Below are positions 1-13,545 of a stretch of DNA of 64,000 nucleotides, one piece after another. This stretch comes from Ptiloglossa arizonensis (taxonomy: Eukaryota > Arthropoda > Insecta > Hymenoptera > Colletidae). A program made the translations under genes and the position numbers. The stretch covers positions 8,151,105-8,215,104 of the forward strand of contig NC_135052.1 in NCBI RefSeq assembly GCF_051014685.1, in the 5' to 3' direction. Positions within the stretch are counted from its first letter, which is position 1. The number at the start of each line of letters is the position of its first letter. The notes below the pieces were generated by a model. It had not been told where the DNA came from. It searched no databases and was given only the letters and a program-made list of their open reading frames with translations.

Positions 1-3000
1 ATCACCGCACGTCGCAAATTCGGCGCTCGAATAGAATTCTGCAACAATAAAATGATTCGAAGTTATTAGAGGCGTTCCTCTAAAGGCTTCTCTTTACTAG
101 GACGGGGGATATTAAATTCTGAAGGAACGGTGCACCCGTTTCCTTCCTTTATTTCGAAAAAGGTGATCGATAACTTCATTGATCACTTTTGACATCGGAT
201 CCGAACCGAGACCCTCTTCCAAACAACATGGAGAAACAAGAAATTCCAATTATATCGCGAGCGACTGTTTCGCGATATAAATTTCTCTCTCTCTCTCTCC
301 GGGGTTCTCCGGTAGTAAAATTACCGAAGTTTCTGCCAAAGTGCGCCGGAGATTTCGCAGATAAAAGGAAAAACTACGATTCAAATGGGAGGCAGTGAAA
401 CGCGTGATACAAATAGAGCACAACTTTATTGGGTAATAAAGTTCCGCGGTTTATGCGTGTGTTCTTGACAGAATAGACACGTTGCTCGTTTTTTTTTTCT
501 TTCTATTACGCGATGCATAAATTGGAGCGCACGGAAAAGACAGGGTTAACGAACGCTGAAAGTCACTACTGAAACGCCGCGTTTCTATTTACAGCTTGTT
601 GCAACGAACGGGGGAGGGGAAAAAAGGAAGAAAGGAAAACAAAAAACAAAAAGAAAGAAAGGAGAATGCATAGAGAAAATTCGGTTTGATTTCGCAGCGG
701 GGTGTTATGTTCGAGCAGAGGGATTACAGTGCGTTTTCAGCCGTTTACGATGACGAGCGACGTAAACCCTTAACTGCTCGAAAAAGTCTACAAAAGGCTG
801 CGTAATAAATTTTGTCGCGTGAAGAGATTGCATGTTTTTGTTTCTCGCGCGCAGTTCGGTGAGTTTCTCGCGCGTTTAATAAATTCCCTTTCAACGGAAG
901 ATATAGTAAATTTGAAACCACCCTTTGCTACTTTCCGAGTCCGCGAAACGGCACGAGAAATTTTATTCGCAACTTGTAAGAAATTTATGAATGGCACCGC
1001 GGCCGGCGAACCTTTCACAGATTTCGAAATATTGCTTTTCAAGAAAGTTGATTGCGCTCTTTTATGTCGGTAATTTTTTTAAATCGGTATTAAAACATTT
1101 CTTTGAAACGCGGCACGGGACACTCGGGAAACGTATTCGGTTTAAACAGTTGAAAACCACCCTCATAAAGTATATGGCAAAGGGACTTTAAGCGTTCAAG
1201 GAGCTTCTTTCTTGTTAAGATATTGACTTCATCCGCTCATGGTATTCGTCCACGAAGGTAAAATTTTATCGTCCAGCGGAAGCGGACTCTGAAAAAAAGA
1301 AAAAAAAAAGAAAAAAAATCGAAACGAAGAATTACGAACGTCTCGTTCGCTGAAAACACGACGTAGAGGTCCACGAGTTTAATAACGTCGAACCAGTGGC
1401 GGCAATTACATTTAATTAGTCGAAATATTTCATTTCTACGGGAAAAATTACCGCTCTCGATTATTCTCGTATTGTATCTACTCATAGTTTCGTTGTTCAT
1501 TGCGTACCCTTTCTGTCGTTTCGTACACTTCGACGTTTCGACGAAGCCCCTCTTTCACAATTTCTTCCATCGATGTTTCTCAATCGAGAGAACGTTTCGT
1601 TATTTCGATTCGTGATCGTTTGGAACGACTTAAATGGATTTCCGAAATTCCCGATACATTTCGAGACACGAAGATGGTACGATTATTTCGGCCCGCGGAT
1701 TTCATAAATTTGCGAGGTGTACGAATACGAAAAATATATGCTAAACGTATGCAGAATTGCGTGCTGTTATGCAAAATGAAATATTAATATTATTTCACTG
1801 TATGAGAAATATTCAGCATACGTTCTGCACATGCTTCCCGTATTAGCATCGACCGTATATTCATAAAATCCGGGGTCCAAATAATCATCGATTAATAACG
1901 GTTTCGAAATTATTTTCCACAAAGAAATTGACGATGATTTCCATTCATGATCGCGAATACTTGTCACCGGAAAGCTCGCCGATATCCCGTTAATCCGCGT
2001 AATATTTCGGTACTCGATGTAGCGAATTCAAATGAGAAATAAAACTAAGCCGAAACCAGCTCTCACCGAGATTGACGGGTAATTGAAGTGCAAACGTTTT
2101 ATGCTTTCTGTTATCTTCGGTTTCTGCTGCTTGCCAGCCGGGCTTTTCTTATCGATTCCCTCCTCGTAGAACAAATATATCACACTTAGACGTTCTCTCG
2201 CTTTCACTGTCTCGTGGCTTGATCAGGAGCAGATATTCCATGAATATCCGATGGATATCCATATCCTTTCTTATTATTCGGCGACTCGTAGATACACATG
2301 AATATTTTTCAAATGTCCACGAAATTTGCATTAGCCGAACAAACGAGCTAACTGTATAATGTATCGAGGAGAGTTTATCGGTCTTTTAATTTTCCACTCC
2401 CGGTTGTATATTCGAAAATTCTGCCCGTAAAAACGTGCAGGTTTTTATATACGAAAAATATTCAATTTCATACTCGAATATTCAATATTCGAGAAAAACG
2501 TGAAACCTTGCGGAAACGTTGCACGGTAACTATTTTTTGTACACGTCGACTACTTTATAACGTAGTTTGCAAAGAAAGTTTCGGTAACTTGAATATTCGA
2601 GAAAAATTTGAAACTTTGCAGAAACGTTGTACGGTAATTATTATTATTTTTTTTTTTCGAAGAAATTGTGAATATTTACCGAATCGTGAAGAATATTTAA
2701 AATAACGTTATTGGTACAAAGATTGATTTTAAATTTACTAATTGGCTTTTCAACGAAAGATTCGTCTAGAAGATTCGATCACGGAAGCGTTTAATCGTTT
2801 GAAAAGTCCCCAAGACGAGGAATGTTCGGATCAAACTTATCCTCGAGAAAAAGATCTTAATGGTAGTCATTTAGTGGCAAAAAATTAAAACAAGAGATGG
2901 AACGCTGGAATTCAAATTAAGACCGGTTAAAGAAACGAACCGCCGAGAGTGCACCTTTTAAGATGTTGAATTAAATAAAATTCCGAAATTTGTTGCTTTT

Positions 3001-6000
3001 ATATTCGGTTTACGGTTTAAATATTCTAACGATAGTAAACAATACTTTTAGTAATTTTATTCTTCGTAACGTAACCAATTATAAAATCTAATGGCGCTTT
3101 AATTATATTTTACTCGTTTTATCAATGGCTATGTTAGCTGGTTCGGACGTTGTTTAAACATATACTTCTCGGTAAAAACTTCGAAACGGTTCAGAATCGC
3201 ATAATTTAATTACAGGAAACTATCGATTGCGACGAATTCTCTGTACGCTCGTCTTCCTTCCCGTTTATTTAAAATTTACGACGAAGCGAACGACACGACA
3301 GTACATTGAAGTAAACTTTTCCTGTTGGTAAATATTGCGAATGAAGTTTACGATGCTAATTAGGAACGCCAAGATGATCGGGAAAATAATTTGAGAAACG
3401 TCAGTAACTGTTTCTGCAAATTTGAACTTTTTCAAACGGAATATTCAAAGTCTCGGAAGACTTCAAGAAGACGAAGTTATCAACCGGATGGTCGAATAAT
3501 AATCCTAAAATTCAAACGAAGTGATACAATCTTTATTCAGTTTTGCAATTGTCATAAAGCGTATTTACGTCCCGATTACGTCGATAAACTGTAAAGTATT
3601 AAATTGATCGCACCATTCGATACTTTATCGACAATAATTTCGCGTCGATGAAATTGTGTATTCGCAACCGTTTAAATTCTACTTTTATTTATTTTCGTAC
3701 AACTGTATCGGAATTGTTCATAATTATAGTATCGCGTACCTATTATTCGTTCTAATTAAAGTTGAAGCGTATATAAACAATGGCTCGCCGCGTAATCGGA
3801 ATTTCCAATGTGTCCCAAATTCGGATGGCAATTGTTATCGACTCACCCTGTATATTGCATCGAAGGTGATTTAACTATACTGTTGCTGCTACGCGAGTAT
3901 GCATTATTCAATGCTTTCGGTGAACTTTTCCTCGTAGCTATTTTCACACTTTCTTCCCTGATCGGACACGTTCCGTCACGGGTTCGAGAACTACGTCATT
4001 TTTCAAGGGTCCTCGTTACTTTTGGCCCCTCCCAAAAAGAAACTCGAAATAATAAAAGTTTCGTACGAGGGCTGTACTTTAAATCAGCCTACCGGGGCAA
4101 GTGCAAAGAGTACAAGTTCAGCCACTTCCCAGTCGAATTCTTTTCGATAGTCGGGTCCAAGGAACGAAGTTTTTCTTCTTTCACTTTTCACGCGTTTGGA
4201 AACAATTACGGAAATATATATTTAAAAATTTCCATTCTAAATTTAACATCTTATCTTTTATTCCACTCTTTACCAGTTCGGTTTTTAAGCACAATTCAGC
4301 TTGCTTCTTCTTGGCGACTATGTTGTCCGAGTTCAAAGTGTTTCAAGTGGTTAAAATAGACGGTTTCCCGCGTTCTCTCGAGGTGAATCCGTGGAAAATG
4401 TCACGAGTAATCAAACATCCGAAACGAATGTCAAGAATGAAAACGATTCCATTAACACGCGGGGATTGAAACGCGAAAGTGTACATTAATAACTTTAATT
4501 CCACTTCTCGCGATAACAGTACGAATAATTTCACTGGGAACTGGTTGCGCACTTCTCGTTGCAGCAAGGAATTTATTTGTTATTGCGGACAAGTGTATCG
4601 GTTTATCCACGAGTATTTGTTTCAATATTCGTGTATTTATTTTAAACAAAACGCGCGCTCTTTACACTCGACCTAATAGGTCAAATACGATTCTCGAACA
4701 TCCATCGGTCGCTACGAAAAAACGAGATACAGTTTCGCTTGTTGTTCTTATATATCGATAATTGTTTCTTCGGTTGCCGGATTATTTATCAACGTGAAAA
4801 AAAAAACGACGGTACTTTTACCACGAAAGAATTCAACGATAAGAATCTCCGAATTTGTTCTTTTCAGGTTTCGAGTGTTCTCCGAAACAATTGGAGAATT
4901 TCGCGCGCAAAGTTTCCGGAAAATGTTCCAAAGGTCAAATAGAAATTGTGATACAAAGTTAAACGAATCGATGGGTTCTGTAGCTTTCTTTCACGACGAC
5001 GACGACCTTAAAATACGAAATTTTTTCACATCATTTCCGCGACGCGTTCGCTTTGTACTTTCTTGCAGTTCTGCCCACTCGTAACCGTGTTTAGTACTTT
5101 CCACTGTTTTCAGGAGAAGTTTCCGGTTTACTGAATTTTTCAGGGTGTCTTTGAGTAGCGGACGTAACGTATTTTTCCGCCGCTGATACGTGTCCGCGGT
5201 AATTGTCGCGTTTTCGTTACGTCCGGACAAAAAATTCCACGGACAAGTTCGCGAGCTTCGTGAACTTTTTGGTACACCGTGTATCGTTAACGTTCGACGC
5301 GGCGCGAAACGTGCCGGCGTTGAATTTGTCGTTCGAACGAACTCGTACCACGAAAGTGTACGTATTTTCGTTTCGTTATCTCCGATTACTTCGACCCAAA
5401 TTTTTCAAACAGTTCTACGCCAACCGTTGGAAAATTCACGAGTAACTCGTACGTTCGGAAGAATATTTTAATTAACGGTCTCGGTCGATCGAACATCCAT
5501 TCCTTCGCGAAATAACCGAACAGGTTCGAAGCGATATACGAACGTCTATTGAACAGAGTAATATTGCAGTGTATACACAATTTTTTGTTTTTCGAGGATA
5601 ACGTCACGAGCGAAATGAAACGTCCACGGTTGAAATGTAGGAAAATTTATCTCGTCGATCGATAAAAGTACGAATAGAAGCTTAAGAACAGATTTCGAAC
5701 CGGGTTACGTGCTCGGTTGTACGACGAAATTAAGGTTTTATTAATAAAACGAAGACTCTCGATCGAGAAAAGAAGCAACCAGCGGGGGAGATAATTTCGT
5801 AAAGATACGAGTTTAATGGTTTTTTATTTAAACGTTTGTAATGTCCACTGTATTTTTACGAGACAATCGTCGACGAATTGTAGGAGTCTTTTTAACGAAA
5901 ACGAATCTAAACACGACCTCGTTCGGACGAATGGAATCTTTCATTTTCGTTATCATCGTCGAGTATCCGCACTTTAAAGCGCCGGCTATAAAATTCGAGG

Positions 6001-6639
6001 TTTTAATTCAGTTGCCTTTACGAGGTATCAAGATCTCTGTTAATTGAAACCTGACTTTTGCCAGCCGCACAAATGTTGTACGGAATGAATCGCCAGAAAT
6101 CCAGCGACCTGGATCAGAGTTCACGATGTATCCGAATTTAAAGTACAACGGTAAATTGTAGTTCGAACTTGGTGACAAGTTGCCCCGAGTCGTTGAAACA
6201 CGTCGCTAAACTGTTCGTTGGAAGTAAGTTGGTATTTATAGTTCAACTCGACAAAAAACACAACGTATTACAACGATTTCGCACTCGTCTCTGTTTTATC
6301 GTTCTATCGTTCGTCAAAACACGGAACACGAAGAATTGAATATCCATTGTCGTTTCAAACTGTTCATCGGAGTCGATTACCACGAACAATGGAGACAAAA
6401 TCATTTGTATTATTATGTACAGAGAGTAATCGAACCTTCAAGCATTATTGATTACTAACCAAAGTGATTAAGAAGTTCCGAATCTCAAAGTTTCGAAGCT
6501 TAGATTCCGAACGATCCAATTTGCAAATAAGCCGATCGTGTAATTAAGTGGTGGTGAAGTCTCATAATCTTCGAGGTTCGTTGCAGTAATTTGTCTTGTT
6601 CCTTGTACCCGAAACGTTTCCACCCTAAGGGCCACTATG
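1..6639. other. Gene-free stretch
   Basis: Apart from the 108 bp duplication at 2484 and purine tracts at 600-660 and 1288-1318, I see no exon, RNA gene or element. The longest frame (3808-4359, + strand, 183 codons) begins next to a CACCCTGTAT word typical of transposon ends and encodes no recognisable domain. Confidence 0.6.
2484..2660. repeat. 108 bp tandem duplication
   Basis: AATATTCGAGAAAAACGTGA at 2484 recurs at 2592 as AATATTCGAGAAAAATTTGA. Both are followed by AAC(C/T)TTGC(G/A)GAAACGTTG, ACGGTAA and TATT runs. The intervening sequence is unique. Confidence 0.82.
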
Positions 6640-7065
6640 GGCGCGCTAAAAAAGATATGTACAAATTGGGTACGGCGATAAACAATGGTATTGCCGAAGA
6701 GCGCAAAGAACCTCGTGAATGGATAAAAGTTTTAACGAAGAAAAAGTAGGGGGTTCTAGGAAGAAATCTAGGAAGATGTCGAAAATAAAAGAAATTTGTC
6801 GAAGGAAAAGGAACACAAGAGGACAGAGTAAACAAGAAGAAGGAAAGCTGCAAACTAAGAGAAATAAAACCGAGAATGGTAATGTAAACCCTGGAAAATA
6901 AACACAAAGGTAGAACAGAGATACAGCTTGGAAAACACGGAAAAAATATCACGTTGTATACTTTACGGAAAATAAAATGGCAAGTTAAATCCCTCCATCG
7001 AACAAAATAAAGGAGAAAAAGAGAAGAGATAACAACCAGGCGAACGATACGACTAAAATCGTGAA
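6640..7065. repeat. Purine-rich dispersed repeat, copy 1
   Basis: The + strand is strongly purine-rich (A/G) for about 400 bp. It aligns collinearly with 12640-13070: AGAAGGAAAGCTGCAAAC, then AACCCTGGAAAATA, then ATATCACGTTGTATACTTTA, then AAAATGGCAAGTTA each have a counterpart in the same order and at similar spacing. A 157-codon frame on the minus strand is a by-product of the skewed composition (almost no A-containing stop codons) and encodes only F/L/S-rich sequence. I do not recognise a function. Confidence 0.6.
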
Positions 7066-8446
7066 AAATATCGACAAATTTAATTACGTTACAGCGGATG
7101 ATCAACAATTATAACCTTTATTCGAACACATAATTTCGTTGATAAATTTTATTCGCCTTTATAATTAAAGATTTCTAAGTATCGCAGTGGTCGTTATTAG
7201 TAACGATCAAACACACCAACGATTCGTAAAAAAGCAAACGACAAATTTAAAAGCCTCTAATTAAATTATATAAAAGAGTAAAAAGAATAAACTCGATTTT
7301 ATCGAAGATTACAGGGTTTTGCGTTATGTAACACTATTCGTTATAATATTGTATTCGATGTTAAAATGTTGTAGGCTAAAAATTCACGCAAAGTTGCATT
7401 TTATTATTTCCGTGACAAAACAGATCTCCGATAAGTTTCCAAACGCGTGTTTAACGTTTGCACGACTTTACGTTACTTTGAACCAGTTCCAAAGGGTCGC
7501 GCAGTCTCGCGATAAAAATGATCAACACTGTCGAAACATTGTTGCGTTGTTCGAGAAACGTGTCATTCCTCTGTTTCATCGTGCTACGTTTCTCAATAAC
7601 AAACGCGAACGGAAGCATCTCCATTTCGATTTGGAGTACAGTTTTATTAGCGGTAATTTCGCAATACTCGTACATTATCGCCAGACTGTCGTTGCGCTAA
7701 TGCAAGTACAACACGTTGCGTTTGCTCCCAACGGTGATATCTTTATGGACCGGGCAGCGTGCGATCGACAAATTTTGGTTTTCACCGATATGAACGACAA
7801 TTTTCCGGACAGTTTACTCTCGACAAAGTTTCATCGCGCTACTGTGACGGTTGTGCATGCGCGTAGATCGCGAATTCAGCAAAGCAGTTTCCCGCAGAGT
7901 CCACTTTCCCTATAGACACTACAAGCGGAGCATAAAATTAACATAGACGAACACGTCGCAATACTTACCAAAGACAAAATTCCGATTCGAGTGCGTAACA
8001 TTGTTGAATTCTTTTTTTCTATCGAAGAAAATTTTATGCGACTTTTTGCTTTTTAAATTTCATGCCTATTAGTTAACAGGTATAACACGTTTTGGGTCGC
8101 ACTAATGTTTAAGAAAAGAAAATGTTGCTTGGATTTGCGATCAGAACACGTGTCTAAAATTTCCTTTGTCTCGTGTAACAAATACTATCTTAATTGAAAG
8201 AGCTGCTATATACGTATCAAGAAAATCAATTTAAGCTGATTTACGTCGACGAATTTGTCGAGAATTTCCCGACGCGTGTCAAAAACATAAGTTCCGTAAA
8301 GAAGATCGCGATACGGAGCGAATCACCGCTTAAAAAGACCATAATGCCACACTACTTCCAAGTTGTAATGCCTACCTTGTCTCGTGTCGAGCGACGATGT
8401 TGAGTGTCGCGGGAAAATTGGGCTCGAGAATTTGCATATATGGTGA
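7066..8446. other. Unassigned stretch with a 198-codon open frame
   Basis: The + frame at 7319-7915 is the longest here. Its translation has a hydrophobic start and a middle such as LEYSFISGNFAILVHYRQTV, but no domain, conserved motif or splice context that I recognise. The frame could be chance or an old transposon fragment. Confidence 0.4.
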
Positions 8447-9880
8447 CGCTAGCTACAACGACTTCCACGTAGCGAGTTTGTGATACGTTAATCACTATCG
8501 AGAACGAGACAGCAAGACAATAGAAATGCAGATAGGTAACTTTCGAGGCCTTATTGTCTCGCCAAATTAGCTAACAGATGTACGAGTTACATTTACCGGA
8601 TGTTCGTGCAAAATAACACGTTTCAAACAGACATCCGTATCGTAAACCCAGTCTTTGAAACGTTCTAACGGATATTCAATGTCAAACTCAGTGATTTTCG
8701 AACATTTTGTAAAGACCTCCATCCCTAACGAAAGATTTCTAAACTCGAAATAAATGGTAAGTTTAAAATTGTACAAGAGAAATGTATTTCTACGGTACTT
8801 AAATTCTGAGAACCAATGTATTGATAAAAATAGACGATTTAGTTATCCACATTTCTTTTTAATTAAGACTGTACGACACCCCGTGTTAGAAAATGCTGCC
8901 CTGAACTACTGTCTCGTTTCGACATCGACAATATATCACGTGATCACCTAACCTGACCCAAAGCTACAGCGACTGGCGTTTGTGATACGTCAATCGCTAT
9001 CGAGGTCAAGGTAGCGAGAAATTAGGAATGCAAACGATCCGTAAGATGAAAAAATGTCCCATTGGAGTATCTGCTGGGTCCTCGTTGTCTTGCCAAATCA
9101 GCTAACAGGTGCACGAATACTCTCAGCAGACGCTCATCTAAAATAGTGCGTTCCAAATAAACGACCGTGACGACCAGCCTTTGGAACGTGGCAGTAGACC
9201 TAGCAACGACTGGTATTTGTGATACGTCAATTGCTATCGAGGTCAAGGTAGAGAGAAACTAAGAATGCAAACAATCCGCAGAAAAGAAACACGTACCAGT
9301 GGGTTAACTATTGGATCCTCGTTGCCTTGCCAAATTAGTTAACAGGTGTACGAACACTGTTAGAAGCCGTTCATTCAAAATAGTTCTAAATAAACATGTG
9401 TCATAAACCCAGCCTTTGAAGTCTCCTGAGAGATCCAATCTCCAACCAGCGTAATCGCTAAACCTAACTCAGATACACATCGATCGACATCGTTTGTGAT
9501 GCATCGCTGTCAAAAACAAGGTATCAAAACCTTGGAATTCCGGATCATACGCAGAAACGAATACTCTTAGTATCGTAAATACTAGCGAATGTAAATAATA
9601 CTCTGGTAAAATGTGTCAAATGATCTATAAGTAATACCCTAAAAAATATTCAACTAGATGCAATTAATCTCCCAAACCGCGTAATCGCTAAACCTAACCC
9701 ATGCATTGTCCCTGATGGACCATTATCCGGGACAATTTCCAAGGTATTGTGATCTCAGAATTTGGGACGATCCGTAAAAACGAATACTCTCGAAAACGAC
9801 ACTTAGTCGTTCATCCGAATGAGTGCGTTCCGCGTATCCGTATCGTAAACCTAACCTTTAAAACGTTCCTGTGGATCTAT
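8447..9880. repeat. Diverged tandem array, ~240 bp unit (4-5 copies)
   Basis: Ordered landmarks recur: TTTGTGATACGT (8477, 8979, 9216, degenerate at 9493), CTATCGAGGTCAAGGTA, GCCAAATTAGCTAACAG (8561, 9092, 9329), ACGAATACTCT, and GTAAACCCAGCCTTTGAAA (about 8643, 9170, 9404, 9842). The best-preserved neighbours are exactly 237 bp apart. A non-repeat stretch of about 270 bp (8690-8955) separates the first copy from the rest. Short CGTAATCGCTAAACCTAAC inserts occur at about 9451 and 9677. Confidence 0.85.
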
Positions 9881-12639
9881 TCGGTGTTCCAAACCGTTGC
9901 TTCGTTTCGATATGAACCGTGTGTATCGACTCGTTCCTTCTAATTACAAAATCGAGAGATGCATGCGCGCTCGGTGTGGTAAGTTTCGCGGGACACCTAT
10001 TCGTTACAGTGGTATAACGTCCCGCTCGAGTTCAAAACGGTACGCGCGCTAATACGGAAGCGGGAACGGCGCGCCATTAAGTTTAACCAAGACGAAACGG
10101 AGAAGTTTGGGTAGCATTCGCGAGGCTCGTGTTCGTGTAATCTCAGTCCACGAGAACTCCAAGTCGGACTGACTCAAATTTGATTCCCCGCCAGGACGAA
10201 AGTATGGTCTGGCCAAGCTTGCTAGCACTGCGGCAGGCGTTGTTGACGCGGGGCGCGGTATCGTTTGCACTCGCTAGATCGCTTCCCTTCCGTTTACCAG
10301 CACCCGCGAGTACATAGGAGATTCAACCGTAATCTGGATCCAAGGGAATTGCATCCTTAGAGAGGACGAGGGAGAGCCTAGCCACTTTACGCCTGGCTCG
10401 AAACATGGACTTCTTCCTGGACGCGGGACAACGTCTACGCTCGGTAAAAGTGTTTATTGTTCTCCCTCTTGACAAGATCGAAAGAGGGAAAAGCGATTCC
10501 AGGGGCCCCGAATCAATAAGCACGATCTCCACGGTAGCGGTCTCTCTCGGCCGCTTTCGCTTATCAATCGTTCCAATCTCTCGTCCCACGGCTTCCCGAG
10601 ATCCGTACCTCTTCGACGGAATCGATTTCAGAAGATTTTCACTCGACATTTTCTTCCTGTACCGTGCACGGTTCCAAGCGTGACCCGTACTTGTAATTGC
10701 ACCGGATGCTAAGGGAAATAACCACAACCTACGGAATCGTGGAAATCGAATACGTGTGTATCTTCTTAAACAAATTTTTTCTCTTTTCGAGGCCCGCTAT
10801 TTAACAATCGCACCTCTAAAATTTTGTCTCGAATGTCGACCAGGTAACGGTCTCGCGGAGTATTCTCGGGGGCGTGTCGGATAGATTGACGAGATTTCTC
10901 GAAATTTTACGAACTTTGCGATTGTATAATGTTTATTGCTACTTTTTTTTTGGTTTGCGTTAAAAATACCGAAAGATTGTACACCGAAAATGAATTCAAC
11001 TTTAAATAATGATCATTGAATACAAATGATTATTTACAAACATTTGTAATCGTACATTTCAGGTTAGAACATTTAGAAGTATTTTATTCCAAGACACTAC
11101 AAGGGGACAAAAATTGTTAATAAAATTTATACCTCTTTGTATTTCTTTCTTTATTTTACTATCCGAAGAATGTATCGTACTTTTGGTATAATAATAAACG
11201 TAATTAAAATACAAATAACGATCTATTTTACTGGAAATAGATATCGTTTATGTTTTTAAAGAAACTTTACTAGATATAGATATTGTTTGTGATTTTATCT
11301 ACGCAGTTAATGCGACATTAAATATGTATGCAAAATTAACAGGCTGGGGAAAATACACTCCCAAGATAACCTTATTTTTCGATTCAGTACCGTGGACATC
11401 CCCTTTAAAACTTCGCCACCCCTAGATGGGTTCGTATGAATTTTGCCTCGGTGGACAATTTCGTGGTGATTTTTCGCTCGACTCTCGAGTATAAGCAGGA
11501 AACTTTCGGTGCAAGTTTTAAGTAGCTTCTATAATTATTTAATCGCCTTTGTTTGGATAATTAACACACTTTCAACAACTGATACACTTTTTTCGATTGC
11601 CTCTCGCTAATCTTGATACGGACTATTTAAAAAGTAAAACAGTCAGGTACGGATTAGCGGCGGAGTTTAAAAGAATACGAAACGATATGAGAAAGTATCG
11701 CGCGATGATAAATGCTACGAGATCCCTCGCATATCCTAAATTAACATTTTCGCGCTGTGCTCAACGCTTCCTGGTCTACGCCGCGAGAAAAATACGAATA
11801 CGAAGAGTAATCTGTAAACACAAGAAACGTGAAGGAGAATAGATGGAAAGAGCTACGTAAAAATGATTACGCGGGGAATGAAAAATGGAAGTCGGAATGG
11901 TTCTTAATGGAAATGGTACACAGTAAAGGAAGTCTCCGAGAAACTACATAATTACAGGGCTGAGGTCGAGAAGAATATTCTATAAAAGCAGACGAAAAGC
12001 AGGTCCAGAACATTAAGCTTGTTCAGTGTCAAGATAAATTCCGACCATTATTTCTCACGTTTTCTTCTGTTGCAATTAGTCGGTTAATCTTCTATATAAA
12101 GAGTACTCCTAAAATAAAACCGAATTCTAGGAACGTTTCACGTTCATTGTGACTATGAAAAATATGTTACACGAACGCGGACGCGTAAATGCTATATTTC
12201 TAAATTGGAATTTTCCAAACTTACGTATAGAGGATGTTCGAACGAACTGCCAAACGTGTGAACATTGTTCCATCGAGTGACGCGACAAGTTATGGTTAGA
12301 TATCAAATAACGATACGAACGAATCCAAAGTTAAACCACATGTTTAACCACACGAACTAAATGGTCAAAGGTATACTCGTTTTGTAACAAAATAGTTACC
12401 AATATTGCCAAAACATATTCGGTTAACGATCCTTCGTATACGATGCAGCTCGTTGTAACCACAAAGGTGAACGATAAAGTATTCGTAATGAAATTAAAAA
12501 ATTTGAGAATATTTATAGAAAATGGACCGTCAACAAAATTCAACGAGAAAAATTGTTCGAATTTAGTTTCTGCAACGGTTAAAGTTACCATAAGTCACTG
12601 CTCCGACTTTGAAGAATATTTCCAACATTTTTACCAATT

Positions 12640-13070
12640 CGTTTCGCGCAAGATCGGCCAATGACGTTGCGGAAAACCTATACAACGGTCGAGGAAACAC
12701 GGAAGGAAATTAAATACATAAAAATGAAAAGCAGAAAGTCGCATAAAGGAATCCAGAAGTGCTCGAAAAATCCCGAAAAAGTAAACGCGAACGTAAGAAG
12801 GGACACGGAAACGGAGAAATTGGGAAGAAAAGCTGCACAGAGAGAAGTCGAGGGGAGAAACAGAACCTGGAAAGCGTGCAAAAAGATAAAAGCTGGTGGA
12901 TACGGTGTTAAGGTAGTAAACTCGGAAACGCGAAAGAGATGTCGTGCTGCACATTTTACCGGGGAATGGAAAGTAAAATGGCGAGTTAGAGGGAAACGAG
13001 GATTAATACAGAGAAAAGAGAGTGGGTGAAGGAAATGGAAGAACTGACGGGCGAGGAAATGGAAAGTCGA
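12640..13070. repeat. Purine-rich dispersed repeat, copy 2
   Basis: The segment is homologous to 6640-7065: GAAGAAAAGCTGCACAGA, AACCTGGAAAGCGTGC, GATGTCGTGCTGCACATTTT and AAAATGGCGAGTTAGAG occur in the same order. The + strand has a 122-codon frame of K/R/E-rich residues and the minus strand a 138-codon F/L-rich frame. Neither is conserved in the other copy, so both look like consequences of base skew. Purine excess continues to about 13130. Confidence 0.6.
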
Positions 13071-13381
13071 AGGGATGGGCCGAACGAGAGGCAAACGAAA
13101 AAGGAAAATAGGATCGGGAAGAAAACACGAGCCAACGTCGTATAGGACATCCGGCTAGAAATGAACTCCTCGCGAACAAGGAATAGAATTATACACGTGA
13201 GAAAAGCAACGGTACAGCGTTGGTCGAGTGTTGGATTTTTGAAGCGTTAGGCGAGCATCGTTGTTTCTTTAAATTCTCGGCACTGCGACGAAAGAAGCAC
13301 AAAATTGAATCTTCGCGCCTTAACCTATGGTCTCGTTGAACCGACTTATGTATACTGGTTCGGACCGAACGATTTTCGATC

Positions 13382-13545
13382 GAACGTTGAAGGATTTACT
13401 AAGATGGAGTCGTGGAGATAACTTGGAAATAAATGATAAGAAATTCTCTCTACAATTACAAATAATAATAGTGAGAACGTTAAAGGATTTATTGAAATCG
13501 AGGAGATCGTTTGGAAATAATCGACAAGAGATTCTCCAAAAGAAA
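13382..13545. repeat. 92 bp tandem duplication
   Basis: GAACGTTGAAGGATTTACTA at 13382 and GAACGTTAAAGGATTTATTG at 13474 open two units. Both continue through GGAGAT, TTGGAAATAA and GA(T)AAG..ATTCTC. Confidence 0.8.

Noticed and set aside
3980..4010. GGGTTCGA as a tRNA T-loop / B-box
   Set aside because: No flanking T-stem pairing and no A-box or cloverleaf upstream.
3808..4359. 183-codon + frame as a membrane protein
   Set aside because: Hydrophobic runs come from T-rich DNA; no consistent topology, family or splice context.
6635..7108. 157-codon minus-strand multi-pass membrane protein
   Set aside because: F/L/S richness is explained by the pyrimidine strand of a purine-rich repeat; the frame is not conserved in the second copy.
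7319..7915. 198-codon + frame as a gene
   Set aside because: No recognisable domain and overlaps another frame of similar quality; kept only as unassigned.
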